A stretch of 64,000 nt of DNA from Mortierella sp. BCC40632 (taxonomy: Eukaryota > Mortierellomycota > Mortierellomycetes > Mortierellales > Mortierellaceae), in contig WAEK01000022.1 of NCBI GenBank assembly GCA_011634665.1, forward strand, positions 669,501 to 733,500, given 5' to 3'. The notes under the pieces were generated by a model. It was not told where the DNA came from, made no database searches, and saw only the letters and a program-made list of their open reading frames with translations. Both the position numbers and the translations under genes were made by a program. Shown here one piece after another: positions 1 to 12,454 of this stretch. How positions within the stretch are numbered: the first letter of the stretch is position 1; every line of letters begins with the position of its first letter.

Positions 1-1911
1 TCTCCTCTACAATCCTTACGCCTTATTCTTTCGCTCCACAGCTCTCTCTTTCTCTGTCCATCTCTCGTGCTGGGTATCCTTTTGGGATGCTTCGTGCAGC
101 TCCCTAGCTTCTCTCGGACTAGCTCCCATGACTCTCCCACCTCCCTCTACAATTTTTATTTCTCCACATAATTATTTTAAAATGTGAGCATATGGGGGGA
201 GCGCATACAACCTGGATACCCTCCTTTCCCAGCAATAGACCGGTAGTATGCGGAGGTACTAATCAAGTCATTGGACGCCCAGTGCGTGGGAGAAATAATT
301 GGAGATTCTTGAAATAATTTACTCCATCCCCGGCTACATGGTGGTGGAATGAGCCAAAGAAGAGTATTAAACATGGGATCTGGCAAAGGATAAAGAGAGT
401 TGGGAGATGGGTGTTACAACAACTCTACCCAACGAAAAAGACGAGAAAGAAAGAGCGAATCAGTAGCTGAGCTGCGGCACCTCCAATCCACACACCAACT
501 TTTCACTCGAGGATAGAGAGGGGCGGCCAGTAGGGACCGGCAGTACCCCTCACCCCTTCATATCGCATTGCTAATCCGTAATGCAGATACCTATGTTGCC
601 CCTTCGCTTACCTATCCCATCTCGATCTCATTCATTTCTCTCCTTTCTCTCCTATCATCGGGTCTACAGAGCAGCTCCCTCCCTCTCCTCTCTCAATCTC
701 TTTCTTTTTTTTCTTTTTTTCTTTTTTTTTCACCTTCAACAAGAATGAAAAATTGGCGCTCGTCATTCCCAGATTGTTCACATGAAAGGCGAACAGACAG
801 GACAGAATGAACAGACGAACATATTCCCTTTCTGCGTTCCGGACATGTTTCGTAGTAATGTAATTCTCTAAAATAGAGTCACTCTCAGGTTCCGAGCGAC
901 AAACATTCGGACGAATCAAAATCAAGGGACTCGCACTCTGTGAGGGTGGTCACATATTCGGTCTTGAAGCCAAAAAAAAAAAAAAAAATCCCTACCTTGG
1001 TCAAGACCACCAATAGGCAATATTCCTCTCAGCTCAACTTGTCCCCCTCTTCTCCTCTACTCTTGTCTAAGGGAGCCAGCACAGGAATGAAGTGGCCCAA
1101 GGCGAAGGACGGAGTTCTCAGGAGCTGGGACAGAGAGAAGAAGCGTAAGTTAGGTTAGAGCCAGAGTCGAAAAGTGTGAGCGGGCGGGAGCCTGCTGAGG
1201 CAAGGTAGGAAAAGAGGGAAAAAAAAAAAGAGAGAGAGAGAAAGAGAGCGCTCGAGAGATAGCACATGTCAGGCTCCGAACAGAGCGAAACAAGAATGAC
1301 AAACAGATAAACAAAAAAAAAAAAATGTTTCCTACGGACCAGGAAAACAGGATCAAAAAAAAAAAAAAAAAAAAAAAAAAAAACAGAGTCAAGGTCCCCG
1401 CTTGGAGAGAAAGAGAGTCCAAGGATAAACTGGACACACATACAAGATTTTGCGCTTCCATGCATGCATTCCTCATGCATTCCTTACAGCCGTTAGTCTA
1501 AAAAAGCTCCTTTCCGTTCCTCGGATTGGAGTCCACAAACTACTTCCCCCCCTTCTTCTTTCATACAATAGATACTTTATATTCAATTAACAAGTCTATA
1601 GTCGATGAATAACCGACCTATTTTTTTCTTTCTTTTCTTTCCTACTTAGTAAAAACAGAAATCATCCCACCGACTCTCCCTGGTACGCAGCAATTCTCCT
1701 TCATTCATTCCATTCCATTGATCCATGTTGTTTAGCCATTGTTTAGTATGTAGACTTCCTCCCCTCCCCAATTCATTTATCCAGAGACTCCCCTCCGCCT
1801 GCGCCCCCCTCCTTCCGAGTGCCCGTGACGCTGTGGGTGACCATGGCGGACTCTCAACTCATCCCAAACCCTGCTCCTTTCTCACACCCTTCCCCCCCAA
1901 CTCAACTACTG
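1..1911. other. Intergenic, no gene seen
   Basis: No reading frame here looks coding on either strand; the open frames are short and overlap low-complexity DNA. It holds a pyrimidine-rich stretch with T runs near 704-730, an A run near 972-987 and a 29-base poly-A run at 1355-1383. The right end is the 3' flank of the minus-strand PTEN gene. An exon of a neighbouring gene reaching in from the left edge cannot be excluded. Confidence 0.6.
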
Positions 1912-4900
1912 TCACTCTTTTTCCATCCCCGATACAGCTGGAGCCGCCGTAGTCGTTAACGTCGGTATCCATAACCATTTTGAGACAGAGTCAGCCCATC
2001 TCCATTCTCGCTCATGACCTTCCTCCTCCTCTTCCTGTTGGCTCTGTCCATGATGTCCATGTTCCAGTATTCCTTCATAATCAACTCGCTCATGATTGCG
2101 TGGTCGCTCTCTCGGTCCGTCTATAGATAAGCCTGCGGTAGAACCTTGTGTTCCTTGAGAAGAGTTCCATGAGCTGGATAGGATATTCCTTTCGACTCTG
2201 AATGGGGCAATCTCTTGCTCAAACTTGATCTCACGCGCCAGAGGTGAGGGAGAAGTGGCTGAATGGGGCGGGCTTTTGTATACAGATGATGGAGAAGTGG
2301 TGGTATGCAACCCCTGCGATCCTGGATTGGTCTCATCATGACCCACTCCACTCGTGCTACCACCTCCTGACAAGGATGTTACGCTCTGGTTTGCGAGAGG
2401 TCCACGAGAGTACAGATACCCCGCCCCAAAGGCTGTCGAGATTGATAATGGCGACAGGGCTGCTAGTGCGGATGACGCAGTGGTCCCAATCGCCGCCGTC
2501 AATGAAGACGAAATTTCGAGATGACTCTCTTGGAATCCACTTTGCTGCGACCGTAGCTTCTCCTGTTGGTTTGGATAAGGGAGCTGATTTGAGCCGACCA
2601 AAACTGCCCCACTCTCAGGATCAATCGGTTGGATAGAGTTTTCGGGTTGGATAATGCTGGCTGTGGTGCTTGTGGCTGTAGTGATGGTAGTGGTCGTGTG
2701 GGTTGCTCGAGGTGGTTTTGTGTACCACCACTCGAGAGAAGAGTCTAGTTCAGAACAGTCACTACTGATCGATGCAGTGTCCCAATTGTCATCCTTGTCC
2801 CGGTCGCGGTCAGACCATACTGGCTTGAATGGTACTGATTTACCATTCCCTTGACTAGAAGGTGGTGTCAATTTGCCGTTTCCGTGACTTGGAGGTGGCG
2901 ATACTGACCACGAAGATGAGGTCGACGAGGACGAAGATGGCGGTGGTGGAGGAGAAAGTGATGTTTGGTTCGGTGAGACTGGATTTACCCGTGTCAAGGC
3001 CGAGAGATAAGATGTCGTCGAAGTGGCCGTCGAAGTCGGAGTCGTTGAGATTGAAGCTACTGCAGACGTTGAGGTTGATACAGATGAGGCACCTGTCAAA
3101 GATGTAGCCGATCCCGCTGCCAATCCACCCAGTCCAAAGATTGCCCTTGCACTATTCCGTGAAGCCAGTCTCAAAGTCGAAAAGAAAGGTGGTGAGATCT
3201 GAACTCCATCAGGGCCTTCATGATTCCGATATGTTAGCCTAATAGCACGATCTTCTAGCTCTTGAGTGGGGTTCGGCAGAAGGAGGTCCAAGTCAAGATG
3301 GGGTGAGGTGGTGTGGTGTGAGAGCTTGACGGTGATAGAGAAATCCCTGTCAAAGATTGTGTGCAGCTTGTCCTTGCAAGCCTTGTCGACCTCGGATTTC
3401 TTTAAATGTAGTGCATCCTGAGTCATGTCAACGAACGTTGTGTTGAAGTGAAAGTGGCATAGATGACACTAATAAAACCAATTCGTAGAATAAAATAAAA
3501 TAGACGTGAGTTTTTGAGGTGCTCAGATTGGAGACAAAGATGTTTTCTACACAGGGAGTTACTTACGCGTTTGTAGTGGCTATCATACCACAGTGTCATC
3601 TTTACATCCCCTGCAAGGTCAACACTAGTCGGGATCAATATCCGAATCTGCTGTAGCTTGGTGTCTAAATGAGACTGTAAGAATCAACTCGATGTCAGCC
3701 TGTTGAACAGATATATCCACCCATTTGACGGACAGAAAGAACAACACAGCGTATTTACATGTTCTGGATGGGACTCGTAAATCTTTTTATCTCGCGCCAT
3801 TATTGTCAGTATTAGAACTGAGTCCAGTAAGTAGTAAGAGTGAAGGTAAATAGTCAGATCGGGACAACACCTAAAAAGATCGCCTTAATGTCCAGAGAAA
3901 GGATAAAAAAATGTCCTTACAGTTGGAGCCTGCTTCGAGTCCGAGCAAAGGCTTGGGTATCGTATTAATCACAATTTCCTGTAGTCCGAGTCGTCGTGGA
4001 TCGTAATCCAGCGTCCTAGATTCCAGAAATTGTTCATAATATTTAATATATCTAATTTGGCTTGGGATGGTCACTCCCTAGAGACAAAATGGAAGGATGG
4101 AGACTAAATCAGCAACAAAAAAGAATAGCTGTCTTTTTTCTTCGCTTTCTCAGTGGCAGAGGGCAGTTAGGATCAATGAAAATCAGCTTACACAGCCATC
4201 AAAGGTTCGTTTCTCGCCATAAAGCTTGATTGCTTCCTCGGCGGTTGCTCCGCAATGGACAAGGAAGGAGCAAATCATCACACCAGTACGACCTTTGCCC
4301 GCTTTACAATGAATAGCAACCACATTGCCGTTGACTGTATGCAGCCAATCGGAAACATCCTCACAAAAAGGATGGATATAGTCGAATGGCGGGGGCGAAT
4401 GGTCTGGGAACGGGAACTGCGTCACTACTGTTGAAATGATCAAAAAGTCCGACTGTCAGGACCAAAGCTGATTTTATCCTGTCGATACCTTGTTTAAGCG
4501 ATGATGAAAAGGTTCTGCATCATGAGTTACCTCGTCCATGGAACCGCTGGTCAGAGTATGACCGTTCTGAGCACCTGGTGTGGCGCAGGTGAAGAAGTGA
4601 AAGAAAAAAAGACAGCGCGTGAGAAATAGTAATAAAAATAATAAAAAAAAAAGCCGACTGCTGGTAAGCTCACCGCGTGAGATTGAGACATGACATCATT
4701 CGACCTTCCCGCCAGGGTCGATGCTTCCACACATGGGCTATTTTTCGTTTTTTATAGAACTGCGCCCAAACCCTCCTCCACAGCATCTATTGCCCAAGGT
4801 ACGGAATCGGAAATGGAGAAATAGAGAGGACGAGCGAGCGAGACCCTCGTGGCGAAGAGTCACCATAAAAATTGGTCGGCTTTATCTTTCTGGACTGTGC

Positions 4901-5723
4901 TCAACCGATCCAAGAATGACGATGTTTTCTGTCTTTCACCCTCTCCCCCCTGTGACCTCCTTAAGAAAAGGGGATAATGCAAAGTCCTAGCGTGGTCCAC
5001 CCTCTGCCGCTTCACATAGTGTCAACGGGCAGAGACAGAAAAAGAAACCACGCCCACAAAAAGGGGGTGGAAATGATGGCCATGGGACTTGGGCTAAGAA
5101 ATCGCTCATCCAGACAGGTCTCTGTTTTCGACTGAGCAGAGTGAGGTGAAGAGTACTTACAGGTTGTAGACTTTGTATGCTCCGTAGTGGTGAGAATCAA
5201 GGAATCTGGGACAAGATCAGAGTTAGGTCAATGTCATTGTCATAAGAAGTAAGAGTAAGTGAGAATAGGTGGTTAGAGAGTGTCGGGCAGGATATATTTT
5301 TTTAAGTCGATCACGTAACGAAACCACAGAGCTTATTCTAACCTCTCGACATCACCCATTGGGTTGCGGTAGAAGGCTTCGATGGATTTTGAAGGGTAAC
5401 CCATGGCGATCAGGGACGGGGTGATGTACGAAAGGTCTAGGTCAAGCCCAGACTCTTTATCGACGAACCGGCGCTATAGAACAAGTCGCGCACAAAAAGA
5501 GGGGACATAGAGTGAGAGGGATGACGAGAGCATTGGTGAGAGCCATGCAAATGAGAATGGCGCAGAGAGATCGACAGGGTCATTGTTGGTCAGTCGCTGA
5601 GGTATCATAGAAATGTTAGGTTGAGCGGTAGACAGTAGAATGTGCGGATGTGTAGGTGCTGGTTGATGCAGGGAGTTGTTAAGAAACCTTTTGCTTGGAT
5701 ACCGCATGCCGGAGGAGGTTCAT
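1912..5723 (-). CDS. PTEN: PTEN-type phosphatidylinositol 3,4,5-trisphosphate 3-phosphatase
   Basis: Nine exons on the minus strand: 5723-5688, 5473-5343, 5205-5161, 4574-4531, 4427-4192, 4077-3921, 3817-3759, 3674-3567 and 3468-1912; all junctions are GT-AG and in phase, giving 790 residues. The start ATG yields a short exon ending VSKQK that joins RRFVDKESGLDLDLSYITP, matching the PTEN N-terminus. The active-site loop HCKAGKGRTG (about residues 125-134, nucleophile Cys126, Arg132) is identical to human PTEN, and the WPD-loop equivalent is PFPDHSPP. A C2 domain follows to about residue 325. PTEN removes the 3-phosphate of PIP3 at the plasma membrane and opposes PI3-kinase signalling. The last 460 residues are a Ser/Thr/Pro-rich, probably disordered tail, far longer than the animal tail of about 50 residues. 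It is divergent from the EI24-domain gene. The last exon could hide an unseen intron in its repetitive part. Confidence 0.93.
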
Positions 5724-6602
5724 TCCCGAGGACGACCACTCGCAGCAGCAAGAAAGGAGGAGGGGAATGGGAGTGGCGGTAAGGAGCAGAGCAAAAGAAG
5801 GGCTGGCAGGAGTAGAGTGGGTAAGGGCTTGTGAGAGCAGCCAGGTTGCAAAAGGTGAAAGTCAAGAGCCCAGGGTTCAGAGAGTCAGAGAGAGTAAGAA
5901 AAAGGTGCTGTCGGGACGAAGGGTGGCTGGAAAAGGCGAAGGAGTGGTTGGTGAAGAAAAAAGAAAGCGAGAGAAAGAATGCACGGAGCAAGATGGTGAA
6001 TGGAGAGAATGGAGGTGATCAGGTGTGAAAGAGACATTTTACATTGGTCAGAGACCTCAACACCCCCAGCCCTCTGCTCGGTTGCTCACGCGCTCCCAAG
6101 GGGCGAAGTGTTTTGCCTGTTTTGTACGCAAAGGACAGAGAGACTGGGTGGGGGCGTGAGTAGGGGTCTGATTACCCTGATGTGAAGCAGTGTGCTGCCT
6201 AGCTTGGTTGTGCATGGACCATTGTATGGACCAGCACATGGGCACGAATGAGATTAAATGTGCATTGACCAGAGTATTTTGGCTTGAGAGCCATCGGTCC
6301 CCCACTTGGACCAAAAGACGCGCTTTCACTCTTTGTCTATCTGTCCTCATGGGCTTGGACAGGCCTGGCACAGCCCCATGACTGTGGAAGGACAGACAGA
6401 CTGCTGTTACTGCGGGTTCGCCAAAACCACGTCTTGGCATCCCAGACTCTCATTCTCTCTTTCTCACTCCTTTTTCAAATCCCCATCGCCTCACCCTGTT
6501 CATCGCACTCGTTCATCCTTGGTGCTTTCAATCAATCGTGTCCCCATCCCTTCGATCCTCGGTTCTCCTTCTTCTCATCACGATCCAAGCAATTCTTTCA
6601 TA
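5724..6602. promoter_or_regulatory. Divergent intergenic region between PTEN and the EI24-domain gene
   Basis: This 879-base gap separates the start codons of two divergently transcribed genes, so it should carry both promoters. I see purine-rich DNA on the PTEN side and pyrimidine-rich leader sequence just before the plus-strand ATG at 6603, but no clear TATA box. Open frames within it are short and lack family resemblance. Confidence 0.5.
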
Positions 6603-8055
6603 ATGGCCCGTAGGCCACCAATGCTCTATCCCTTCCATGGGATCGTCTATTTCCTGTCAACGCCTTCGCTTTGGCCACGAGTGTTGCTGCCATTCCTTGT
6701 CCTCGTCGTCATCTCTATCGCCTTGTTTATTCTCGCGTTCATGTACCTGTTTCCAGCTCAACTCGACTTTCTTACCCGACACTCTTGGCCTCACTGGATT
6801 GCTTATATCTCTTCTATTGTCTTCACTCTTGTTGAAGCAGCCCTCGGATCTTTGGTGGCGTACCTCGCCCTGATGCCGATCTGGGAGGATGGTATGGTGT
6901 ATACCTTGTTTGGTGCCTCGGCGCCTTTTGTTTCCCAATCTCGAGTGTCTATTGAATCTGGATGTTGACAATAGGGTTTTCTGTCTTGCTCGATATTGTC
7001 TTTTGCCGCGTCTAGCACTCTTTGATGCCGTGCTGCGGTCGCGCAAGCTTGGCTACATCCTAGACCAAGCACGCATGGACTACCGCACCTGCCTCAACGG
7101 ACTCCTCGGAGGCATCTACATCATTGCATTCCAATCCATCGTCCTCCTCTTGTTCCAGGTAGGCCCCAACGGCTTTGCTTGGCACCTGAAATAGGAGATA
7201 AAGGAACTGATTTGAAACCCTCTCTCTCTCTCTGCCTTGTGCCTCTTCTTATTGTGTAGCTTGTATCTCTTATTGTTCTCCTTCCACTCCATGCCATACC
7301 TGTCATTGGAACGATTGTCTATTGCTATCTCAATGGCTGGGTCATGTCCTTTTCGAAGCGTGTTCATTATGATGTTGAGTTGCGTAAACTGAGGTAAGCC
7401 TCTTTCTCCAGAAATCTTTACTTTGTTCATGCATCTTATTTTTTTTTTTCCGCCCAAAGTAACCACGAGGTGTCTTCTTGGCCTGCCATTGAACATCCCA
7501 TTATTTTTTCTTTTCGTGTGCTTCTGTAGTATCTCTCAATCAAGAAAGTACGCCTGGGAAAATCGAACTGACTTTTGTGAGTTTGGCGCGATTGCCGTCT
7601 TTCTGGAGATGGTCCCATTCCTTAACCTCATCTTTTTCTGGACCAACGTTGTCGGTAAATACTACTTTTCCCCAACTTTTTTTTTCTTACGTCAACGGCG
7701 ACCAGTTGTTTTGATACGAGGTACTTTATCACGGTCATGCGCCGCTAATACTGCCTGGGTTATTCCGTTGTCTTTTTTAGGAGCGGCGCTGTGGGTTGCA
7801 GACGAGATTGAAGAGGCAAGGAGACAGGACCGGATCGCCAACAGACCAGGCGGCCATCAGGAACAGGGCGGATCGCAGTACGTTACGTTTGGTCCGTACG
7901 ATTCGCACTTGCCCTCGGCACCGTTGTTGGGCGGACATCATCAGTACGAGAGCTATGGTCAACACCAGGCATACCATGCAGGTCAGCATGCACCTCCAGC
8001 CTACCATCAGCAGGCACAGGTGCAATATCAGCAGCACCCGTCTGGTCACTACTAA
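6603..8055 (+). CDS. EI24/CysZ-domain multi-pass membrane protein, RRT8/LDS-like
   Basis: Five exons: 6603-6891, 7016-7158, 7260-7393, 7530-7654 and 7781-8055, all GT-AG and in phase, 321 residues. The ATG follows a pyrimidine-rich leader. The protein opens with a PSLWPRVLLP-type segment, then has several hydrophobic helices (about residues 24-45, 57-80, 120-140, 150-175, 200-220) and the conserved stretch FFWTNVVGAALWVADEIEEA near the end of the membrane domain. This order is typical of fungal EI24-domain proteins such as yeast Rrt8 and Lds1/Lds2, which localise to lipid droplets and affect spore-wall formation; function here is inferred from that family. The last 80 residues are a soluble tail rich in Gln, His, Tyr and Gly. 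It is divergent from PTEN and lies upstream of, and co-directional with, the ceramide synthase. The first intron could alternatively use the acceptor near 6974, but that breaks the frame. Confidence 0.82.
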
Positions 8056-8128
8056 GCTGGGCTCATATGGATGGGGGCCAGGCTAAAAAGGAACATTTTT
8101 TTTTTTTTTTTTTTTCAAGGCAGCAGGC

Positions 8129-8134
8129 AATAAA
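8129..8134 (+). terminator. Candidate polyadenylation signal of the EI24-domain gene
   Basis: AATAAA lies 74 bases after the stop codon at 8055 and just past a poly-T run (about 8097-8115). Confidence 0.5.
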
Positions 8135-8678
8135 GGAAGAGCGTCGAGAATTGATCGGGAAATGAGAGCATGGAGTATGAAAGTATGTCGAGTGAGAGAT
8201 GATATCTGGGGAAGAGAGAAAGGGAGAAAAAGAAAGAAAGAGAGAGACAACAAAGTGCCAGCCACGGTAACACAGAGCCTCGTTTTAGCTCATCTGCAAG
8301 GACAACTCGTATGATTTTTCCTGACCGAACTGCCAACAAAGTGCCAGGGGACGAAGGGCCTCTCTCGCTCCTCCCCTTCTTCCTCTCCACCAAATGCCAT
8401 GGCTCGGTCCCAGGAGAGGGAGAGGCTCGACATAAGGGATACGGCAAGAATCTAGGAGGGGTAAGCTGTCACTCTAGGAGAGGGGTCGTTGGTCTCGGCA
8501 AGATTGACCGGCTGGTAGGGCAGCCTCTCCGGACTACAGAGGGAGGGGGGTATGTATTCCCTAGCTTGGATCTTTCTGGTGCCTGGTCCAGACGGGCCAA
8601 TCGTTTTTGTTTGTGCTCTAAACTTTTTTTCTCTTTCTCTTTCCGTTTCTCTCTCTTTTTTTATCCCTCTCTCTTTCC

Positions 8679-8710
<32 letters not shown>

Positions 8711-8818
8711 TTTTTTTTTACCTCCGTTCCTTTAGCAGCCTGGCTCCATTCAACTCTTCTCTTCTTTCCATCTTTCTCCTCCTTCCTCCTCTCCCTCCTT
8801 CTCCTCTTCTCCTCCATC
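8135..8818. promoter_or_regulatory. Intergenic leader and promoter region of the ceramide synthase gene
   Basis: No gene is apparent. The right half becomes strongly pyrimidine-rich in the sense of the downstream gene, with a (CT)n tract at about 8678-8702, a run of T at 8703-8719 and further CT-rich DNA up to the ATG at 8819. This resembles a CT-rich fungal core promoter or 5' leader. Confidence 0.5.
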
Positions 8819-11800
8819 ATGTCCAGGAACTCGACGGCGCCGGGCGAGCACAAGAACTCCAAGGCCAAACATCAGCACAATCACACCCAACGTCCCGCAC
8901 GGAGGAAGGCTACTGCTCCAGTCTTTGATGGCTTTGTCAAGACACTGAAGCTCCAGAAATATTTTCAGGATGACAAAGGTACCCGAGAGAGTCATTTGTC
9001 TTCATCTCGTACCATCTGGTGGAGTCATCTGCCTCCATCTAGGTCATCTATTGAGATGCATTCAAAACCTAGAGGTTCATCAGATTCTGCTGCATCGGAC
9101 GATGGGGAAAATCATCCTGGCCATTAGAGTCATCAGTGGTGAAAAATAGGCTTTTGTCCGTTGCTTGATACCAGGGGAACTGGAACAAGCGATCCAGCAT
9201 CACTCGTCCTGTTCCATGAACATCTCCTTTTTCTTTTTTTTTTTCTTTTATTATTATTGTTATGATACCCGTATGTTTTTTCTTTTTTTCTTTCCTTTTT
9301 TTTTTTTTCTAGTCTGAGCGAAACCCTGTGTGGACCGATTTGGGGTTGTCAACGGACAGCTAGTGCGGATCCAGATCACAATGGCACTGCCGCCTCTCCC
9401 AAAAAAAAAAAAGCGTGGTTCCACCGGATGAAATCACTCGATCTTGCCGGGGAATATGTCCGAAGAGCATGTGAGAAAGGTGGGAGGCAGGAGCAAGGAC
9501 CTTCACTTTTTGACCAGTGCACGTTCTGTTCTTCGTCACCCCCTTCCCCCTTCCTTCCTTCTCCGCTGCCGGGATAGAGAAAAGAAAGAAAGAAGTAGAG
9601 GTGTACCTTTGTGTATGGGTGGGAACACACGAAAACTGGACAGGGTCGCCCTGCACGCCTCTTCCATGTCGGAATTCTTTCTCCCTAGCGCCCATCTCTT
9701 TGTACCCTATTTTTTGGAGCGTGCTATCGAATGATTTTTTTTTTTAGTCTTTTTGGACTTGCATTCTTTTACTTTCCCTAACCTCACCATTGATATCGTG
9801 AACGCGCTGGTTCATTCTTTCAATTTGGACTTCTCTGTCGGAGGCATCTGCGTTAGGAGCAGTGTCTCTTGCGTAGGAGAGAAGAAAGAAGAGTCGAAAA
9901 AGTGGCGCTTATACTTTTGCGGATAAAAAGCGGGCGATATCAGGCAACAGAGAAGGGATGGGAAGAAGGAGAGAAAGGGTACCTTTTGGCAGCCTTCATC
10001 ACCCCTCGACATATCTTTCCATCTATATCTTGCAAATTTGGAACAAAAGCAGAACTAACGTGAGTTTTTTTTTTTTTTTTTCTTACTTACTTGTTTGTCT
10101 CCTTCTGCATGTGAACGCAACATCTGCCTGCGCTATTTGACGCCGAATGGATTTTTTTTAGATCTTTCGCTCAAAATCATGGCCTTGGTCCTTCTCGGGT
10201 CTGCTCTTGGCAACTCATTCTGCAGAAAGATGACCACGGTCGGATACAGGATCGCGGAAGACGTAGGCAAGAACTGGTGGGAGGCACGGTACATGAAGGG
10301 TTGGGAGGACCTCGCATTTATCCTGTTTTGGATCATTGCCTTTACGTACATCCGCGCCGTGTTCATGAAGGATTACTTTAACCCAATGGGTAAACGGTTG
10401 GGTATTCGGGGATCAAAGCTGGAGCGCTTTGAGGAGCAGTCTTATATTCTTGTATACTATGGTGTCTCCTGGGCCTCAGGCATGGTAAGTCCAACATGAG
10501 ACAAGACAACGCAGAAAGGGTACAGAGGGAAGAGGGGGGGGGCATGAAGAACTTGCATGAACAGGGACAAAGACGACAGGGTCCCTTGAACCAGAATATC
10601 CGATTTGTGACCCAAACCTGATAAAAAAAAAAAAAAAAAAAAGAGCAGGAAAGTGCGCATGGAGCATGGACGAATAAGCGAATGACAGAGCAGCGGACTC
10701 GGATCATCCGGACAACAACAACAACAAAAATGTTATCGGGTCCTTTTTTTCCGTGTACCGTGTACACTGAGTATTGGTCTGATACAGCCCACTCTATCGA
10801 AACGCCGTCCGGAAGCACGGACATGTACACAGCGATGGTCTTGCCATGTTGCTTCACAGGCCTGTGGGCGGCGGGTGTGAGTGTGGGGATATCAGACGTG
10901 CATATACGTTTTGAGCGGGTGTGTGTGTGGGGGGGGGGAGGACCACGGTGTATTCTTGTGTAAAAAGACATACATGTCTCCAGAAAGTAAACATTCATTT
11001 TTAAGAAATACTGACTTTTCCTTTCCTTTTAAACTTGGGTGTCTTTTCAATTGCTTGGACATGATTAGGCATTGATGTACTATTCTCCATACTGGTTGAA
11101 TACCCCGCATTACTGGATTGGATATCCCCATGACAAGCTTTTGGCGCCTTACAAGATCTACTATTTGATCCAGCTTGCATACTGGATTCAACAGATCTAT
11201 GTCGTCAACACGGATATGAAGCGCAAGGATTACTGGGCCATGTTGATCCATCACTTTATTACCTGCACGCTCATCGGATGGTCCTACACGTTCCATCTGA
11301 CACCCATTGGAAATGCAATCTTGGTTGTCATGGACGTTTCTGATATTTTCTTGGCTGTAAGTGATCTCTACTAGATTTTATCATTGAACCCATCCAAGTA
11401 TATTGACTCTGAAGGTTAGGATCTGGTGATTGTTTCTGATCTTTAATTTTCTCTGTCTTGATATTCTGGCCTTTGATTCCGGCCTGACTAGATCCCTAAG
11501 ATTCTCAAGTACCAGGGCTACACTACGATCTGCGATTACCTCTTTGGCCTGTTTGTGGTCTCCTGGGCGGTCACCCGTCATTACCTCTTCCCATTGATCA
11601 TCATGTCGGTTGTTCGTGAGCCTCAGCAGTTGATGGACATGTCTTGGGATCCATCCAGGAACCTGTTCTTTACTAATGGCGTCCGAAATTGCTTCTTGGG
11701 ATTGTTGTTTGGTCTGGAGGCCGTTCTCTGCTTCTGGTTCTTGATGATCTTCAAGGTGATTTATAAGATGTTCAAGAGCGGCGCAGGTGCGGATGATAAC

Positions 11801-12007
11801 CGGAGCCATGATGAAGAATCGGATGAGGAAGAGGTGCAGCTGGAGACCTTGGATAAGTCGGTTCTGAAAGAATCCAAGACGGCTACGACTACGGCAAAGA
11901 CTGCCAATGGATCGGTCACCATGACCACCACTACAACCACCACAACCACGACAGCCATCGAGTCGACAAAGGCCAACGGGCTACATCGTGTGAATGGCAA
12001 GCACTAA
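8819..12007 (+). CDS. LAG1: Ceramide synthase, LAG1/LAC1 family (TLC domain)
   Basis: Ceramide synthase makes (dihydro)ceramide from a sphingoid base and a fatty acyl-CoA in the ER membrane. Supported exons are 8819-8978, 9360-9470, 10162-10484, 11069-11356 and 11492-12007; in this model they are in phase and give 465 residues. The TLC/Lag1 domain is clear: KGWEDLAFILFWIIAFTYIR, then the Lag1-motif helix with the paired histidines in AMLIHHFITC (about residues 259-260) and the downstream acidic pair in MDVSDIFLA. The tail holds an acidic cluster DEESDEEE and a Thr-rich stretch. Exons 2 and 3 are the weak point: the 691-base gap 9471-10161 contains an extra open segment after a good acceptor at about 9746 that could be another exon, but I found no convincing phase-1 donor for it. 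It converges on NCS2. Confidence 0.88.
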
Positions 12008-12253
12008 GCTGTAGATTAAGAAGAACGACCAAAGAGTGAGTTCTGAATGAGGGAAACAAGAATACGCTTTACATCTTGTCCCTCTTATTTACTGGTGTCA
12101 CCCTTTTGTTGCTGTTGAAGGCTGCCGTGCGTAACATAGTATGTGTCAATCAAAGCAAGCTGGGGCTCTTTTATTTTGTTATTGTTCTTTTGTTTTGTTC
12201 TTTTTCTTTTTCTTTTTCTTTTTTTTTGTTTTGTTTACAGGCCACTTCCTTTC

Positions 12254-12259
12254 AATAAA
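12254..12259 (+). terminator. Candidate polyadenylation signal of the ceramide synthase gene
   Basis: AATAAA lies about 250 bases after the stop, behind T-rich DNA; a second copy is at 12271-12276. Both sit between the two convergent genes. Confidence 0.45.
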
Positions 12260-12454
12260 ACCGCCCCTCTAATAAACTCGTGGACGAGGTGAACAATGAA
12301 TCAGAGACAAGGTCTCGTTGGAATGAAAATGCATGCTTTTATCACATCAACAGTTTAGATGGAAGTCCCCTTTGCGACGTTGTTTGGAGCAGAACTATCA
12401 GCACAGCTGACCTATTAAGATAAACCACTAATTGTCATCACACTTCACTCTTGC

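Noticed and set aside
6306..6602. Upstream extension of the EI24-domain frame
   Set aside because: The frame is open above the ATG at 6603 but reads pyrimidine-rich leader; the family N-terminus begins at 6603.
8311..8928. Open frame of 205 codons overlapping the ceramide synthase start
   Set aside because: Composition follows the CT-rich leader; it overlaps the well-supported first exon in another frame.
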